Assembly (NCBI GenBank): GCA_964514485.1
Contig: CAZEWG010000012.1
Span: 12,475-76,474 of the forward strand
Reading direction: 5' to 3'
DNA: 64,000 nt
DNA from: JAEZAA01 sp964514485
Lineage (GTDB): Bacteria; Pseudomonadota; Gammaproteobacteria; Pseudomonadales; Oleiphilaceae
The notes under the pieces were generated by a model that was given only the letters and a program-made list of their open reading frames with translations, did no database searches and was not told where the DNA came from. Below are positions 33,773-43,284 of this stretch, piece after piece. A program made the position numbers and the translations under genes. Within the stretch, counting starts at the first letter, position 1. Each line of letters begins with the position of its first letter.

Positions 33773-36700
33773 TTATAGTTGCTCACTTTTGACAGCGAAC
33801 TGCGGGTCCAGTCGGCTGACCCCGAGCCCACTCATCTTGCGAACCTGGATCTGCACACTGATCCGCTCCTTCAGCGCTTCCACGTGACTGATCACGCCAA
33901 TGGTTTTGCCGGACGCATTGAGGTTATCGAGTGCATCCAGTGCAGTTTCCAGGGTTTCCGTATCCAGGGTGCCGAAACCTTCATCCAGAAATAAAGAGTC
34001 GATGCTGGTTTTGTGGCTCACCAGATCAGACAGGGCCAGGGCCAAAGCGAGACTGACCAGGAAGCTCTCCCCGCCCGACAAGGTGCGAGTATCCCGCACG
34101 GAATCGGCCTGCCAGGTATCCACGACCTGCAATTCGAGGGTTTCACCCGGGCGGCGCTCCAGCAGATAACGACCGTGCAAACGGTTCAGTTGCCGGTTGG
34201 CCAACTGAATCAGGTAATCCAGCGTCAGCCCCTGGGCAAAGCGTCGGAATTTCGCCCCGTCGGCAGCACCAATCAGGCTGTTGAGATGACTCCAGTCATC
34301 CTGAATTTGCTGCTGCTGGTCGATCTCCGCCAACAACGCGGCTTGTCCAATCCGGCGGGCCTTATCACTTTCCAGTTGCTGGCGGACTTCACCCTGCTTG
34401 CGACCCAGATCCCGCAGTTTCTCATCCAGGTCCCGACATTGCTCTGACAGCTCTTCCAGGCTCGCCTGGGTCTGGGGCTGGCTCTGCAGTTCCGCCAGCC
34501 GCTCACTGGCCTGCTGCTTCAAGGCCTCGGCCCGCTCCCGCTGTCTTTCCAGCTCCAGCTTCAACGCCTGCAGCTCTTCCCGCTCACCACCGGGCAGCAG
34601 GGCTGCCTCAAAGGCGGCTTGTGAACCAAAACAGCTCTCCGTCAGCGCCTGCTGCCAATCCTGACTGACCTGCGTCCAGCGCTGCTCCAGTTGCTCCCGT
34701 TGTGCCAACAGACTTTGTTGACGCCCCAGCAATTGCTGCACCTGCTGCCTGTAGGCATCCAGCAGCTTTTGCGCGGCGTCCAGTGCCGCTTCCCGCTGCT
34801 CAACCTGCTGGCGCATTGCCTGGCGCTCCTGGGCCACGGATTTATCGCCAAACAGTCTGTTCCGGGTGGCGCGGGCTTCCTCCAAGCTGGTCCTGATCTG
34901 ACCCAGCTCCTGCAGCAGCTGTTGTTGTTGCCCGGCCAGTTCGGTTTGCCTTTGGCTCACGCCCTCACAGCTCTGTTGTAACTGGATCAGCCGACGCTGG
35001 GCCTGCTCCAGGTCTTGCAGCGTTTGTTGGTACTGTCGCCATTCCTGCTCCCGCTGGGACAACCAGTGGGCCGCCTCCCCGGGCGGCGGGTAGCGGTAGC
35101 CGAGCCGTGCCAAATCCTTTTCGAATAAGTCTTTTTCCTGCTCGTGGATCGACTGATCCCGCTGCAAGTTCTCCTGCAGTGTTGCCAGCTGCCGCTCCCT
35201 TGCCAGTAACTCCTGCCGCACCAACTCGACCTGATGCTGAAGCTGGGCCAGCTGCTGCTCAGCCCTGGACAGCTGCTCTCGGGTTGCCTGCCAGTGGCGC
35301 TGGGCATGATCCACTTGCTCCAGCTTTTGGCTCAGACGAAGGGACTCCTCCTCGGCACGAGTCAGGTAAAGGAGGGCCTCCTCAGCGTTCTCCAGCGTCA
35401 ATGCCAGGCCAAGCTCGGTGCAGACGGTCTGCCATTGAAGTTGTTGCTCCTGCTGTTCCAGACGCAGCTTATCCCGCTGCAACTGGGCCTGCTCCAGCAT
35501 ACTTTTTAAACCACTGACCTGCTCCCGCTGGCGGTTACCCTGCTCCTCCAGCTCATCAAGCTTCGCCTGTTTCGCCGCCAAGCGTTGCTCCGTTTCCGAC
35601 ACGTCCAGATGCTCATAGGAGTCCACCAAGGGATGCTCTGCCGAGCCACATAACGGACAGGGTGCTCCGGGTTGTAAGCGCGCCCGGTGCTCGGCCAGGG
35701 AAATGATTTGCTGCTCCTGTTTTAAGAGTCGCTCCAGATCCTGCAGGTGGTTCTTGTGCTCCCGATACTGAAGCCGCAACTGTTCCAGCATGATCTGCTG
35801 GCTATTGAGTTCCTGCTGGCCACTCTGACAACGCTGCTCCACGCCCAACAGCTCAGCAGTCAGCCGTTGGTGCTGATCGAGCAGACTTTGCAGACGAAAC
35901 CTCTGAGACTGCGTCCGTTGAAGCGTAGCCAACGCCGCCCGCAGTTGTAACTCATCCTCCCCCTGCAGCAGGGCTTGTCGCCCCTGGCTCGCCTCTGTCT
36001 CGGCACGCTGGCAACGATCCAGCTCCTCACGTGCGGCCTCAACCCGGGGCTCCAGTTGTGCCAAGGCTGCAACCTGCTGGCTGTGCCCCTGCTCTTCGGC
36101 CTGGATCTGGGTCCGTTGTCGCGCCAGGGTGGCTTCCATTTCCTGCAGTTGGCTCAATCGTGCCCGCCAGAGAGACAGGTTTTCACCCAGGGCCTGCCAT
36201 GAAGCATGACGCTCAAGAAAGGCTCGGAGTTGAGATTCAGCCTGGCTCTGGCGCTCCCGCTCGTCGCTGAGCCGTTGCGCCTCGGCATCCGCCTGCTGCT
36301 TTCGGGTCTGCCATTCAGCCAGCTCTGATTGCTTGCACTGCAACTGTTCCTGTAGCTGCTGCAGCCTGTTATCCAGGGGAATAATCTGCTCCACCACCAG
36401 ACTTTCCAGGCTGTCCCGCTGCTGCTTGGCCTGGGTCAGCTGCTCAGCACTTCGGCTCAGAGTGCCCTGATGAGCGGTTTGTTCCTGCTCGGCCTGCACT
36501 AGGCTCTGGCCCAACTCCTGTAATTGCTGCACCACGGCTGCCAGGCCTTGCGCTGCCTGCTGCTGTTCCTGGTACAACGGCCGCAACCGTTCCGCCGGCT
36601 CACTTTGCTCCAGCCGGGCCAATTGCTCTTGATGAGCTTCATAGCGCGCCAAAACCGTGGCCAGGCTCTCATTGGCCTGGGCCAGCCCCCGTTCGGCTTC

Positions 36701-37453
36701 GACCACCCGTTCCCGCCATTGTTTTTGCCCCAGTAACAGCTGATGACTGGCCCTCAACTGCCGCTCTTCTTCATCCAGCACCTGCTGCAGGCCCTGCAAG
36801 TCCCGCAACTGCATCTCACTGAGCAACTCCACCCCCTGCGCCCGGGCCTGCAGTTGCTCCAGCGTTGATTTGGCCGCCTTGTAATGCTCGTACACCTGCT
36901 GCGAAATCCGGCCATAGACCTCGGTTCCGGTCAGCTCCTCCAACAGCTCTGCCCGCTCATTGGGTGCTGCATTCAGGAAAGCGGCGAAACCACCCTGAGC
37001 CAGCAGCATGGACTTGGTAAAACGTCCAAAGTCCAGCCCGGTCAGTTCCGCCACCAGCGCCAGCTTGTCCTTGACCTTGTCCGCCAGAATGGTGCCATCC
37101 AGACGACATAACTCCACCATCGGCGGCTGCAACTTGCCATCGGGCTGGTTACGGGCCCGGCGCTGACTCCAGAAGGCGCGATAACCTTCCCCTTTGACCT
37201 GGAACTCGACTTCCGCCAGGCACTCGGCGGTATGCCGGGTCATCAGTTCATTCTGGGTGGGCGACACATTGATACGAGGGGTTTCGTGATAGAGCGCCAG
37301 GCAAATGGCATCCAACAGCGTTGTCTTGCCCGCGCCGGTAGGCCCGGTAATGGCAAACAGGCCATTGCTGGCAAAGGGCTCCTGGGTGAAGTCGATTTTC
37401 CACTCGCCCTTGAGAGAGTTGAGGTTCTTAAAGCGCAGGCTCAGGATCTTCAT
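33773..37453 (-). CDS. sbcC: Nuclease SbcCD, ATPase subunit SbcC
   Basis: SMC/Rad50-like ATPase, 1226 residues, which with SbcD trims hairpins and blocked DNA ends. N-terminal Walker A GPTGAGKTT (37-45), long coiled coils rich in Gln, Glu and Leu, a zinc hook CPLC near residue 600, returning coiled coil, then the ABC signature LSGGESFLVSLALALALSD and Walker B SLFLDEGFGTLD near the C-terminus. Length exceeds E. coli SbcC (1048), mostly from coiled coil. Its start overlaps the sbcD stop by 4 bases. Confidence 0.95.
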   Translation of the reverse strand: MKILSLRFKNLNSLKGEWKIDFTQEPFASNGLFAITGPTGAGKTTLLDAICLALYHETPRINVSPTQNELMTRHTAECLAEVEFQVKGEGYRAFWSQRRARNQPDGKLQPPMVELCRLDGTILADKVKDKLALVAELTGLDFGRFTKSMLLAQGGFAAFLNAAPNERAELLEELTGTEVYGRISQQVYEHYKAAKSTLEQLQARAQGVELLSEMQLRDLQGLQQVLDEEERQLRASHQLLLGQKQWRERVVEAERGLAQANESLATVLARYEAHQEQLARLEQSEPAERLRPLYQEQQQAAQGLAAVVQQLQELGQSLVQAEQEQTAHQGTLSRSAEQLTQAKQQRDSLESLVVEQIIPLDNRLQQLQEQLQCKQSELAEWQTRKQQADAEAQRLSDERERQSQAESQLRAFLERHASWQALGENLSLWRARLSQLQEMEATLARQRTQIQAEEQGHSQQVAALAQLEPRVEAAREELDRCQRAETEASQGRQALLQGEDELQLRAALATLQRTQSQRFRLQSLLDQHQRLTAELLGVEQRCQSGQQELNSQQIMLEQLRLQYREHKNHLQDLERLLKQEQQIISLAEHRARLQPGAPCPLCGSAEHPLVDSYEHLDVSETEQRLAAKQAKLDELEEQGNRQREQVSGLKSMLEQAQLQRDKLRLEQQEQQLQWQTVCTELGLALTLENAEEALLYLTRAEEESLRLSQKLEQVDHAQRHWQATREQLSRAEQQLAQLQHQVELVRQELLARERQLATLQENLQRDQSIHEQEKDLFEKDLARLGYRYPPPGEAAHWLSQREQEWRQYQQTLQDLEQAQRRLIQLQQSCEGVSQRQTELAGQQQQLLQELGQIRTSLEEARATRNRLFGDKSVAQERQAMRQQVEQREAALDAAQKLLDAYRQQVQQLLGRQQSLLAQREQLEQRWTQVSQDWQQALTESCFGSQAAFEAALLPGGEREELQALKLELERQRERAEALKQQASERLAELQSQPQTQASLEELSEQCRDLDEKLRDLGRKQGEVRQQLESDKARRIGQAALLAEIDQQQQIQDDWSHLNSLIGAADGAKFRRFAQGLTLDYLIQLANRQLNRLHGRYLLERRPGETLELQVVDTWQADSVRDTRTLSGGESFLVSLALALALSDLVSHKTSIDSLFLDEGFGTLDTETLETALDALDNLNASGKTIGVISHVEALKERISVQIQVRKMSGLGVSRLDPQFAVKSEQL

Positions 37454-38706
37454 GACTGCACCTCCCGGGCTTCGTCCGGTGCGGCGAGGTCCGCCACGAC
37501 TTGGCGAAAAGCCTGACGCAGCCGTTCCAAGCGGGCCCGATCCTCCTCGGTCTCCCAGCTTTCCTGGGCCAGGCGGCGTTCAAACACCTCGTCCACCGTC
37601 AGCTCCGCCAGGGTTTCACCGGCAACCTGCTCCAGGGCCGCCACCCGTGCCCGTCGCTCCCGGCGCAACAACAAAACCTCCACGGGCAACCCTGAGGTCA
37701 ACTCCTGAATACGCCGCTGCAGATCGTTGAGATAGTCCTGGGTGGAAACTTCGATATCCAGCCAGATGGGTAATTCTCCCCGGTAATTTTCCTGAATCGC
37801 CGCCAGGGCCTGCTCGATGTCCTCCAGACTCCCCCGAATCACCTCCATGGGCTGAAACCTGGGAATCTCCAGGGCGTCAACCTTTTCCAGCCGCCCCTTC
37901 TCGAACTCCACCAGCCAGACGGATTTGCTCAGGCCGACCTCATCAAAGCTCAAGGGAATAGGCGAGCCGCTATAGCGGATATGCTCGGTGCCAGCCACTC
38001 GCTGGGGCTTATGGATATGCCCCAGGGCGATATAGTCCGCCGGAGGAAACGAGCTCGCTGGAAAAGCATCCAAGGTGCCGATATAAATCTCCCGCACCGA
38101 CTCGCTAGTGCTGGCACCCACGGTGGTCAAATGCCCGGTGGCAATAATCGGCAGGGCCTTCCCGATTTGCTCCCTGAGCTTCTCGGCCCGGCTGTATAGC
38201 GCCCCATAATGATTGGCGATGGCTTGTTGCAGGGCTTGCTGCTTTTCCGTACCACTCTGGCCGGCCTGACTCAACAGCACATCCCGGGGCCGAATAAAAG
38301 GCACGGCGCAGACAATGGCTGCGGGTTCACCCTGCCGGTTATTCAGCACCAGCACCTGCTCATCCAAAACTTCCCGAACCCCGGAAACTACCTGGGCGTT
38401 CAGTTGCGCCAGCAGCTCCCGCGACTCATTTAAAGTGGCAACCGAGTCATGGTTGCCGCCCAGCACAATCAACTGGCAACCCGCCTGCTGGACATCCACC
38501 ACAAAGCGGTTATAAAGTTCGCGGGCATAACTGGGGGGTGAGCCGATATCAAACAAATCCCCGGCGATCACGATGGCATCCACCTCATACTGGCGCACCT
38601 GCTCCAACAACCAGGCCAGGAAGGCGCTATGTTCAGCCAGGCGGCTTTTGCCAAAGAAATGCTGGCCCAGATGCCAGTCCGAGGTGTGAATCAGACGAAA
38701 TGTCAT
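37450..38706 (-). CDS. sbcD: Nuclease SbcCD, exonuclease subunit SbcD
   Basis: Mre11-like metallophosphoesterase of 418 residues, the nuclease part of SbcCD. Phosphoesterase motifs are in order: SDWHLGQ, GDLFDIG, GGNHDSV, TGHLTTVG and LGHIHKPQRV, which together bind two manganese ions. A C-terminal capping domain contacts SbcC. The start MTFRLIHTSDWHLGQ is typical. The sbcD-sbcC order and 4-base overlap mark a single operon. Confidence 0.95.
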   Translation of the reverse strand: MTFRLIHTSDWHLGQHFFGKSRLAEHSAFLAWLLEQVRQYEVDAIVIAGDLFDIGSPPSYARELYNRFVVDVQQAGCQLIVLGGNHDSVATLNESRELLAQLNAQVVSGVREVLDEQVLVLNNRQGEPAAIVCAVPFIRPRDVLLSQAGQSGTEKQQALQQAIANHYGALYSRAEKLREQIGKALPIIATGHLTTVGASTSESVREIYIGTLDAFPASSFPPADYIALGHIHKPQRVAGTEHIRYSGSPIPLSFDEVGLSKSVWLVEFEKGRLEKVDALEIPRFQPMEVIRGSLEDIEQALAAIQENYRGELPIWLDIEVSTQDYLNDLQRRIQELTSGLPVEVLLLRRERRARVAALEQVAGETLAELTVDEVFERRLAQESWETEEDRARLERLRQAFRQVVADLAAPDEAREVQS

Positions 38707-38897
38707 GGGAAGGAAAATCCTGCTTCAAAGCGGTAGACGGGGTGCGCTTGGCGAGTAAGTAGAGTCCGTAATTCTAACGGATTTTCATAGATTATAGATT
38801 ATTGGGGGCTCGCCAGGGCTCACTTGATCCTGGACAAGGCGCGGTCACCAAGCTGCTGCTAATCTAAGAGTCAGTTAATATTTTTGGAGAAGAGCTT

Positions 38898-39008
38898 ATG
38901 CAACTTCAGCAACCCAAATCCAACGGTATCCTCTCTCCGCTGGGCATTGTAGCGACTTATGTGTTCAGCTCCATTTTGATGACTGCCGGCGTGGTCGTGC
39001 TCTTCTAA
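38898..39008 (+). CDS. Small membrane peptide (hypothetical)
   Basis: 36-codon ORF. ATG at 38898, ribosome site GGAGA at 38886-38890. The product has a short polar start (MQLQQPKSNG) and a single hydrophobic helix (about 15-36), with no charged residues after residue 7. This is the pattern of small inner-membrane proteins. It sits alone between sbcD (divergent) and the BON gene. No family is recognised; comparison with related genomes would decide. Confidence 0.5.
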   Translation: MQLQQPKSNGILSPLGIVATYVFSSILMTAGVVVLF

Positions 39009-39182
39009 TCAAGAGCTGCTCTAAACCGATCATTTCTCCATGAGTCTCTAATGGCATGGACGCCATTGCCCGCCATAACACCCCACGAATCGTCCCGCCT
39101 ACGCTGCCTGTGAAATGGCACATGAGTTGCTGCTGAAAACTCAAGATTGATTCGTAGCACTGGCTTCAGCAAGGAGGAAGAC

Positions 39183-39848
39183 ATGGCTCGTGACTATCCC
39201 CGGCATCGATCCCCTAAACATCGGCCAATCCCCCCTCATTCCTTTGATGAGCACAACCCGGAGTCTTCCGATTGGCAGGAAGATCTGGAGCAACGCCTGG
39301 AGCAGGAGCGCAGCCGGATGCGTCATGCCCACTCCGATATTTACACCGACAACAACATCACCGGGCTGAATCAAGACGATCACCCCTACGCCCCAACCTA
39401 CCACCGCGACTATTCAACAGAAGGCTACGTCCGGGACCATCCCCTGGAGTATGATCCCAACCGCGGTCGGGGCCAGGCCTACCGGCACGACTATGGCCGC
39501 GAGCAATATGGTCGCCAAGCCTATCGTGACACCTACCGCTCCGGAACTGGCTACCCCTCGTCCGGCCCCAATTACCGGGGACGAGGCCCCAAAGGCTACC
39601 AGCGCTCCGACCAATATCTGCTGGCGGATGTCTGTGAACGCTTAAGTGACGACCCCAGAATAGATGCCAGCGACATCGAGGTAAGCGTGAGCGAGGGCGA
39701 GATCACCCTGTCTGGCACTGTCGATAGCCGTGCCAGCAAACGAATGGCCGAACATGTGGCGGAATCCTGCGGCGGCGTCAAGGATGTTCACAACCAACTG
39801 CGTATTGCCCCAGCGGATGAAAGTGAGTCCGCTCAAATCAACATGTAG
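39183..39848 (+). CDS. BON-domain protein with long disordered N-terminus
   Basis: 221-residue protein with a very strong RBS (AAGGAGG). Residues 1 to about 140 are low-complexity, rich in Arg, Tyr, Asp, Gly, His and Pro (DYPRHRSPKHRP, YGREQYGRQAYRDTYRSG, NYRGRGPKGYQR). The C-terminal 75 residues are one BON domain (YLLADVCERLSDDPRIDASDIEVSVSEGEITLSGTVDSRASKRMAEHVAESCGGVKDVHNQL). BON domains bind membrane lipid or glycan. There is no signal peptide, so it is unlike periplasmic OsmY; the product may be cytosolic. Function unknown. Confidence 0.85.
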   Translation: MARDYPRHRSPKHRPIPPHSFDEHNPESSDWQEDLEQRLEQERSRMRHAHSDIYTDNNITGLNQDDHPYAPTYHRDYSTEGYVRDHPLEYDPNRGRGQAYRHDYGREQYGRQAYRDTYRSGTGYPSSGPNYRGRGPKGYQRSDQYLLADVCERLSDDPRIDASDIEVSVSEGEITLSGTVDSRASKRMAEHVAESCGGVKDVHNQLRIAPADESESAQINM

Positions 39849-40049
39849 AGCTGAATAAGTTACAGACCTACTGTAAAGATTACAGGGCTGCGGAGTCGGC
39901 CACTCACAATGACAGCGGATTCCTGTTAGAGTCTGGACGGCCGAACTCGAAACATGGAACAAAGCCTGGTTGCCCGTGAACGGCCCGGTTTTGCAGTTTG
40001 AAGTACCGTACGAAGCACCTCCAGTAGAACAATAATGAGGAACGTACCG

Positions 40050-41213
40050 ATGCAACCCTTCCTATTCAATACCACCCACAGCATTCTTCAGGAGCCTGGC
40101 GGTGTCCGCCGCTTGGGCTCCCTGTGCCAGGAGCGGGGCGCCCGTCGCGTCCTGATCGTGACCGATGCCGGCATCCATCGCCTGGGCTTACTCAACAATG
40201 CCCTCGACAGCCTCAGTCAGGCGGGGGTTGCCACGGAAATCTTTCAGGGCGTCGAGGCCGACCCGTCTGATCGTACCGTCTTACGCGCTGCGGAAATGGC
40301 CAAGGGAGATCAGACCGACCTGGTAATTGGCTTCGGTGGCGGCAGCTCCATGGATGTGGCCAAGCTGGTGGCCTTGCTTGCCTCCCCTACCTGTCGTCAA
40401 TCCCTCAACCAGATTTACGGCGTGGACCAGGCCCGCGGTCAGCGCCTGCCGTTGATCCTGGTTCCCACGACGGCGGGGACCGGCTCCGAGGTCACCCCCA
40501 TTGCCATCGTCACCACGGGTGAGACCACCAAGGCCGGCGTGGTCTCGCCGGTGCTGCTGCCAGATCTCGCCCTGTTGGATGCGGAGCTGACCTTGGGCTT
40601 GCCGCCCCATGTCACCGCAGCCACCGGCATTGATGCCATGGTGCACGCCATTGAGGCTTACACCAGCAAGCTGAAGAAAAACCCCGTGTCGGACATGCTG
40701 GCCAAAGAGGCCCTGAGATTACTCAGCGGCAATATTCTCAAGGCGGTACAACATGGCGAAGACCTGGAAGCCCGTTCCAATATGCTGCTGGGCGCCACCC
40801 TGGCTGGTCAGGCATTTGCCAATGCTCCCGTTGCCGCGGTCCATGCCCTGGCCTATCCATTGGGCGGACATTTTCATATTCCCCACGGCCTGAGCAACTC
40901 CCTGGTGCTGCCCCATGTGCTGGAGTTCAATGGGGAAATGGCGGCCCCGCTCTATGGGGAACTGGCCCCCATCATCCTGGGAGAGCGCTGCACCGAGACC
41001 TCCGACCAGGGCAAAACCCGACAGTTGATTCAAGGCCTGCAGGAGCTGATCGCCGCGCTGGATTTGCCCAGTCGTTTACGGGATCTGGATATTCCCGAAG
41101 ACAGTCTGGACACCCTGGCCCAAGACGCCATGCTGCAACAGCGCCTGCTGGTGAACAACCCCCGAGCCGTCTCCGAACAGGATGCCCTGGCCATCTACCA
41201 GGCCGCCTATTGA
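40050..41213 (+). CDS. Iron-containing alcohol dehydrogenase
   Basis: Cytosolic NAD(P)-dependent dehydrogenase of 387 residues in the Fe-ADH (group III) family. GFGGGSSMDVAKLVA and LPLILVPTTAGTGSEVTPIAIV are the nucleotide-binding segments; iron ligands lie in ATGIDAMVHAIEAY and HALAYPLGGHFHIPHGLSNSLVLPHV. The ATG at 40050 is chosen (GAGG 9 bases upstream); the ATG at 40035 is possible. First of three genes with a thioesterase and an aldehyde dehydrogenase, so the substrate is probably an alcohol feeding an aldehyde-to-acid route. Confidence 0.93.
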   Translation: MQPFLFNTTHSILQEPGGVRRLGSLCQERGARRVLIVTDAGIHRLGLLNNALDSLSQAGVATEIFQGVEADPSDRTVLRAAEMAKGDQTDLVIGFGGGSSMDVAKLVALLASPTCRQSLNQIYGVDQARGQRLPLILVPTTAGTGSEVTPIAIVTTGETTKAGVVSPVLLPDLALLDAELTLGLPPHVTAATGIDAMVHAIEAYTSKLKKNPVSDMLAKEALRLLSGNILKAVQHGEDLEARSNMLLGATLAGQAFANAPVAAVHALAYPLGGHFHIPHGLSNSLVLPHVLEFNGEMAAPLYGELAPIILGERCTETSDQGKTRQLIQGLQELIAALDLPSRLRDLDIPEDSLDTLAQDAMLQQRLLVNNPRAVSEQDALAIYQAAY

Positions 41214-41239
41214 GCCATGATCGAATCACGAGTGGAACA

Positions 41240-41686
41240 ATGACTGAACAAACTATCCCCACCCGGCAGGACTACTTCGTTTTCCAGCCGATCACCACCC
41301 GCTGGATGGACAATGATCTCTACGGCCACGTCAATAACGTCACCTATTACTCCTACTTCGACACCGCGGTTAATCGCTACCTGATTGAAGAAGGCGGCCT
41401 GGACATCCACCGGGCACCCGTGGTTGGTTTTGTCGTGGATTCCCGCTGCAGCTACCGCAAACCCATTGCTTATCCTGACGCGATTGAAGCTGCCCTGCGG
41501 GTGGACCGGCTGGGCAATAGCTCTGTTCAATACGGAATCGGAATTTTTCGTGAGGGCGAACCCCACGCCTGTGCACACGGTTATTTCGTGCATGTATTCG
41601 TCGACCGGGCAAGCAACCAGCCCACTCCCATACCCGCCTCCATTCGTAGCGCGCTGGAACGGATCCGCGTCACGCCCAGCGCCTGA
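41240..41686 (+). CDS. Acyl-CoA thioesterase, YbgC/FadM type
   Basis: Hotdog-fold thioesterase of 148 residues that hydrolyses acyl-CoA (or acyl-ACP). Characteristic segment: TTRWMDNDLYGHVNNVTYYSYFDTAVNRYLIEEG, where the Asp before the LYGHVNN block is the catalytic acid, followed by VVDSRCSYRKPIAYPDAIEAALRVDRLGNSS. Start at ATG 41240 with a weak site; the frame is open from 41210. It lies 26 bases after the alcohol dehydrogenase and 17 before the aldehyde dehydrogenase. Confidence 0.9.
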   Translation: MTEQTIPTRQDYFVFQPITTRWMDNDLYGHVNNVTYYSYFDTAVNRYLIEEGGLDIHRAPVVGFVVDSRCSYRKPIAYPDAIEAALRVDRLGNSSVQYGIGIFREGEPHACAHGYFVHVFVDRASNQPTPIPASIRSALERIRVTPSA

Positions 41687-41703
41687 AGACAGGAGTTGAA
41701 GCC

Positions 41704-43134
41704 ATGCTCAACAAGCAATACCCCTACTATCTGGCCAACAAGCCCGTATTCGCCAATCAGGATCTGCCCGTCTACGACAAGTACAGCGGCGAACTGGCCA
41801 CGCGCGTCGCCCTGGCCGCCCCCCAAACCCTGGATCAGGCCATCGAAGCGGCCTGTGCTGCCACGGCCCCGATGCGTAAATTACCGGCCTATCACCGCCA
41901 GGCCATTCTGGAACATTGTGTCGCCCGGTTCCGGGAGCGGCAGGATGAGCTTGCGGAAGCGCTCTGCATTGAAGCCGGCAAGCCCATCAACGATGCCAAG
42001 GGCGAGGTTGGACGACTGATCGACACCTTTAAAATTGCCGCCGAGGAAACTACGCGCCTCTATGGGGAGACCATCCCCCTGGACATCAGCGCCCGATCCG
42101 CCCATTACAGAGGCATGACCAAGCGGGTTCCCATCGGTCCCTGCGCCTTTATCAGCCCGTTCAATTTCCCTTTAAACCTGGCGGCCCACAAAGTGGGGCC
42201 CGCCATTGCCGTGGGCACCCCGTTCATCCTCAAGCCTGCCAGCCTAACCCCCATTGGCGCCTTGATCATTGGCGAGGTGCTGGCGGAAACCGACTTGCCG
42301 GAAGGCGCCTTTTCCATCCTGCCCTGTCGCCGGGACAGCGCGGATCTACTCACCGAAGACGACCGGATCAAATTGCTCAGTTTTACCGGCTCCCCGGAAG
42401 TAGGCTGGGAGCTCAAAACCCGGGCCGGCAAGAAGCCGGTGATTCTGGAGCTTGGTGGCAACGCCGCCTGTGTCGTGGACCAGGACTGGGACCTGGACGA
42501 TGCCGTCAAGCGCATCATCACCGGAGCCTTTTACCAGTCAGGGCAAAGTTGCATCAGTGTGCAGCGGATTTTTGCCCACGAGGCAATCTACGCCCGGCTG
42601 CGCGACCAGCTGGTGGAGGCCACTCGTGCGCTGAAAAGCGGTGATCCCAAAGATCCCGATACCTTTATCGGCCCCATGATCAGTGAAAATGAGGCCCAGC
42701 GCCTGCATGGCTGGATTCAGGATGCCGTCCAGGCGGGCGCCAAACTACTCTGTGGCGGCAATCGCCAGGGAGCCATTCTCGAAGCGACCTTGCTGGAAAA
42801 TGTGGACCCTGACCAGGAAGTCTGTAAAACCGAAGCTTTTGGCCCCGTGGCGGTGTTGGCGAGCTTTAATGATTTCGAGGCCGTGCTGAAAGAAGTGAAT
42901 AACAGCCGCTACGGCCTGCAGGCCGGCATCTTCACTCGCGATCTGTACAAGGCCCAACAAGCCTGGGACGAGCTGGAGGTGGGCGGCGTCATCATCGGCG
43001 ACGTGCCATCCTGGCGGGTGGATCATATGCCCTATGGCGGCGTGAAAGACAGTGGATTAGGACGGGAGGGTATCCGCTGGGCCATGCGGGATATGACCGA
43101 GGAACGACTGCTGGTGATTCGGACTCCCAGCTAA
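41704..43134 (+). CDS. NAD(P)-dependent aldehyde dehydrogenase
   Basis: Oxidises an aldehyde to an acid, 476 residues. Cofactor and active-site landmarks: GPCAFISPFNFPLNLAAHKVGPAIAVG, LKPASLTPIGAL, FTGSPEVGWELK, catalytic Glu249 in LELGGNAA and nucleophile Cys283 in QSGQSCISVQRI, then PYGGVKDSGLGREGI at the end. RBS AGGAG. The QSGQSC context and FNFPLNL resemble glyceraldehyde-3-phosphate/lactaldehyde dehydrogenase-type ALDHs. With the preceding alcohol dehydrogenase it would complete an alcohol-to-acid path. Confidence 0.94.
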   Translation: MLNKQYPYYLANKPVFANQDLPVYDKYSGELATRVALAAPQTLDQAIEAACAATAPMRKLPAYHRQAILEHCVARFRERQDELAEALCIEAGKPINDAKGEVGRLIDTFKIAAEETTRLYGETIPLDISARSAHYRGMTKRVPIGPCAFISPFNFPLNLAAHKVGPAIAVGTPFILKPASLTPIGALIIGEVLAETDLPEGAFSILPCRRDSADLLTEDDRIKLLSFTGSPEVGWELKTRAGKKPVILELGGNAACVVDQDWDLDDAVKRIITGAFYQSGQSCISVQRIFAHEAIYARLRDQLVEATRALKSGDPKDPDTFIGPMISENEAQRLHGWIQDAVQAGAKLLCGGNRQGAILEATLLENVDPDQEVCKTEAFGPVAVLASFNDFEAVLKEVNNSRYGLQAGIFTRDLYKAQQAWDELEVGGVIIGDVPSWRVDHMPYGGVKDSGLGREGIRWAMRDMTEERLLVIRTPS

Positions 43135-43144
43135 CTCGCGTAAG

Positions 43145-43185
43145 CCGAGCGGTGACTTCCCCCAACGGCGAAGGCAACCGCTCGG
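43145..43185 (+). terminator. Hairpin after the ALDH operon
   Basis: Stem CCGAGCGGT (43145-43153) / ACCGCTCGG (43177-43185), 9 bp with a 23-base loop, 10 bases after the ALDH stop. Probably the operon terminator, with a weak U-run. Confidence 0.55.
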
Positions 43186-43284
43186 GTTCAATTTAGTGAC
43201 CGGGTTCATTGATAAAACAACGGCACCGCCTACCCTGAAGAGTATTCACCACCTTTCCAACCTCTACATGGACGAGACGAATCA

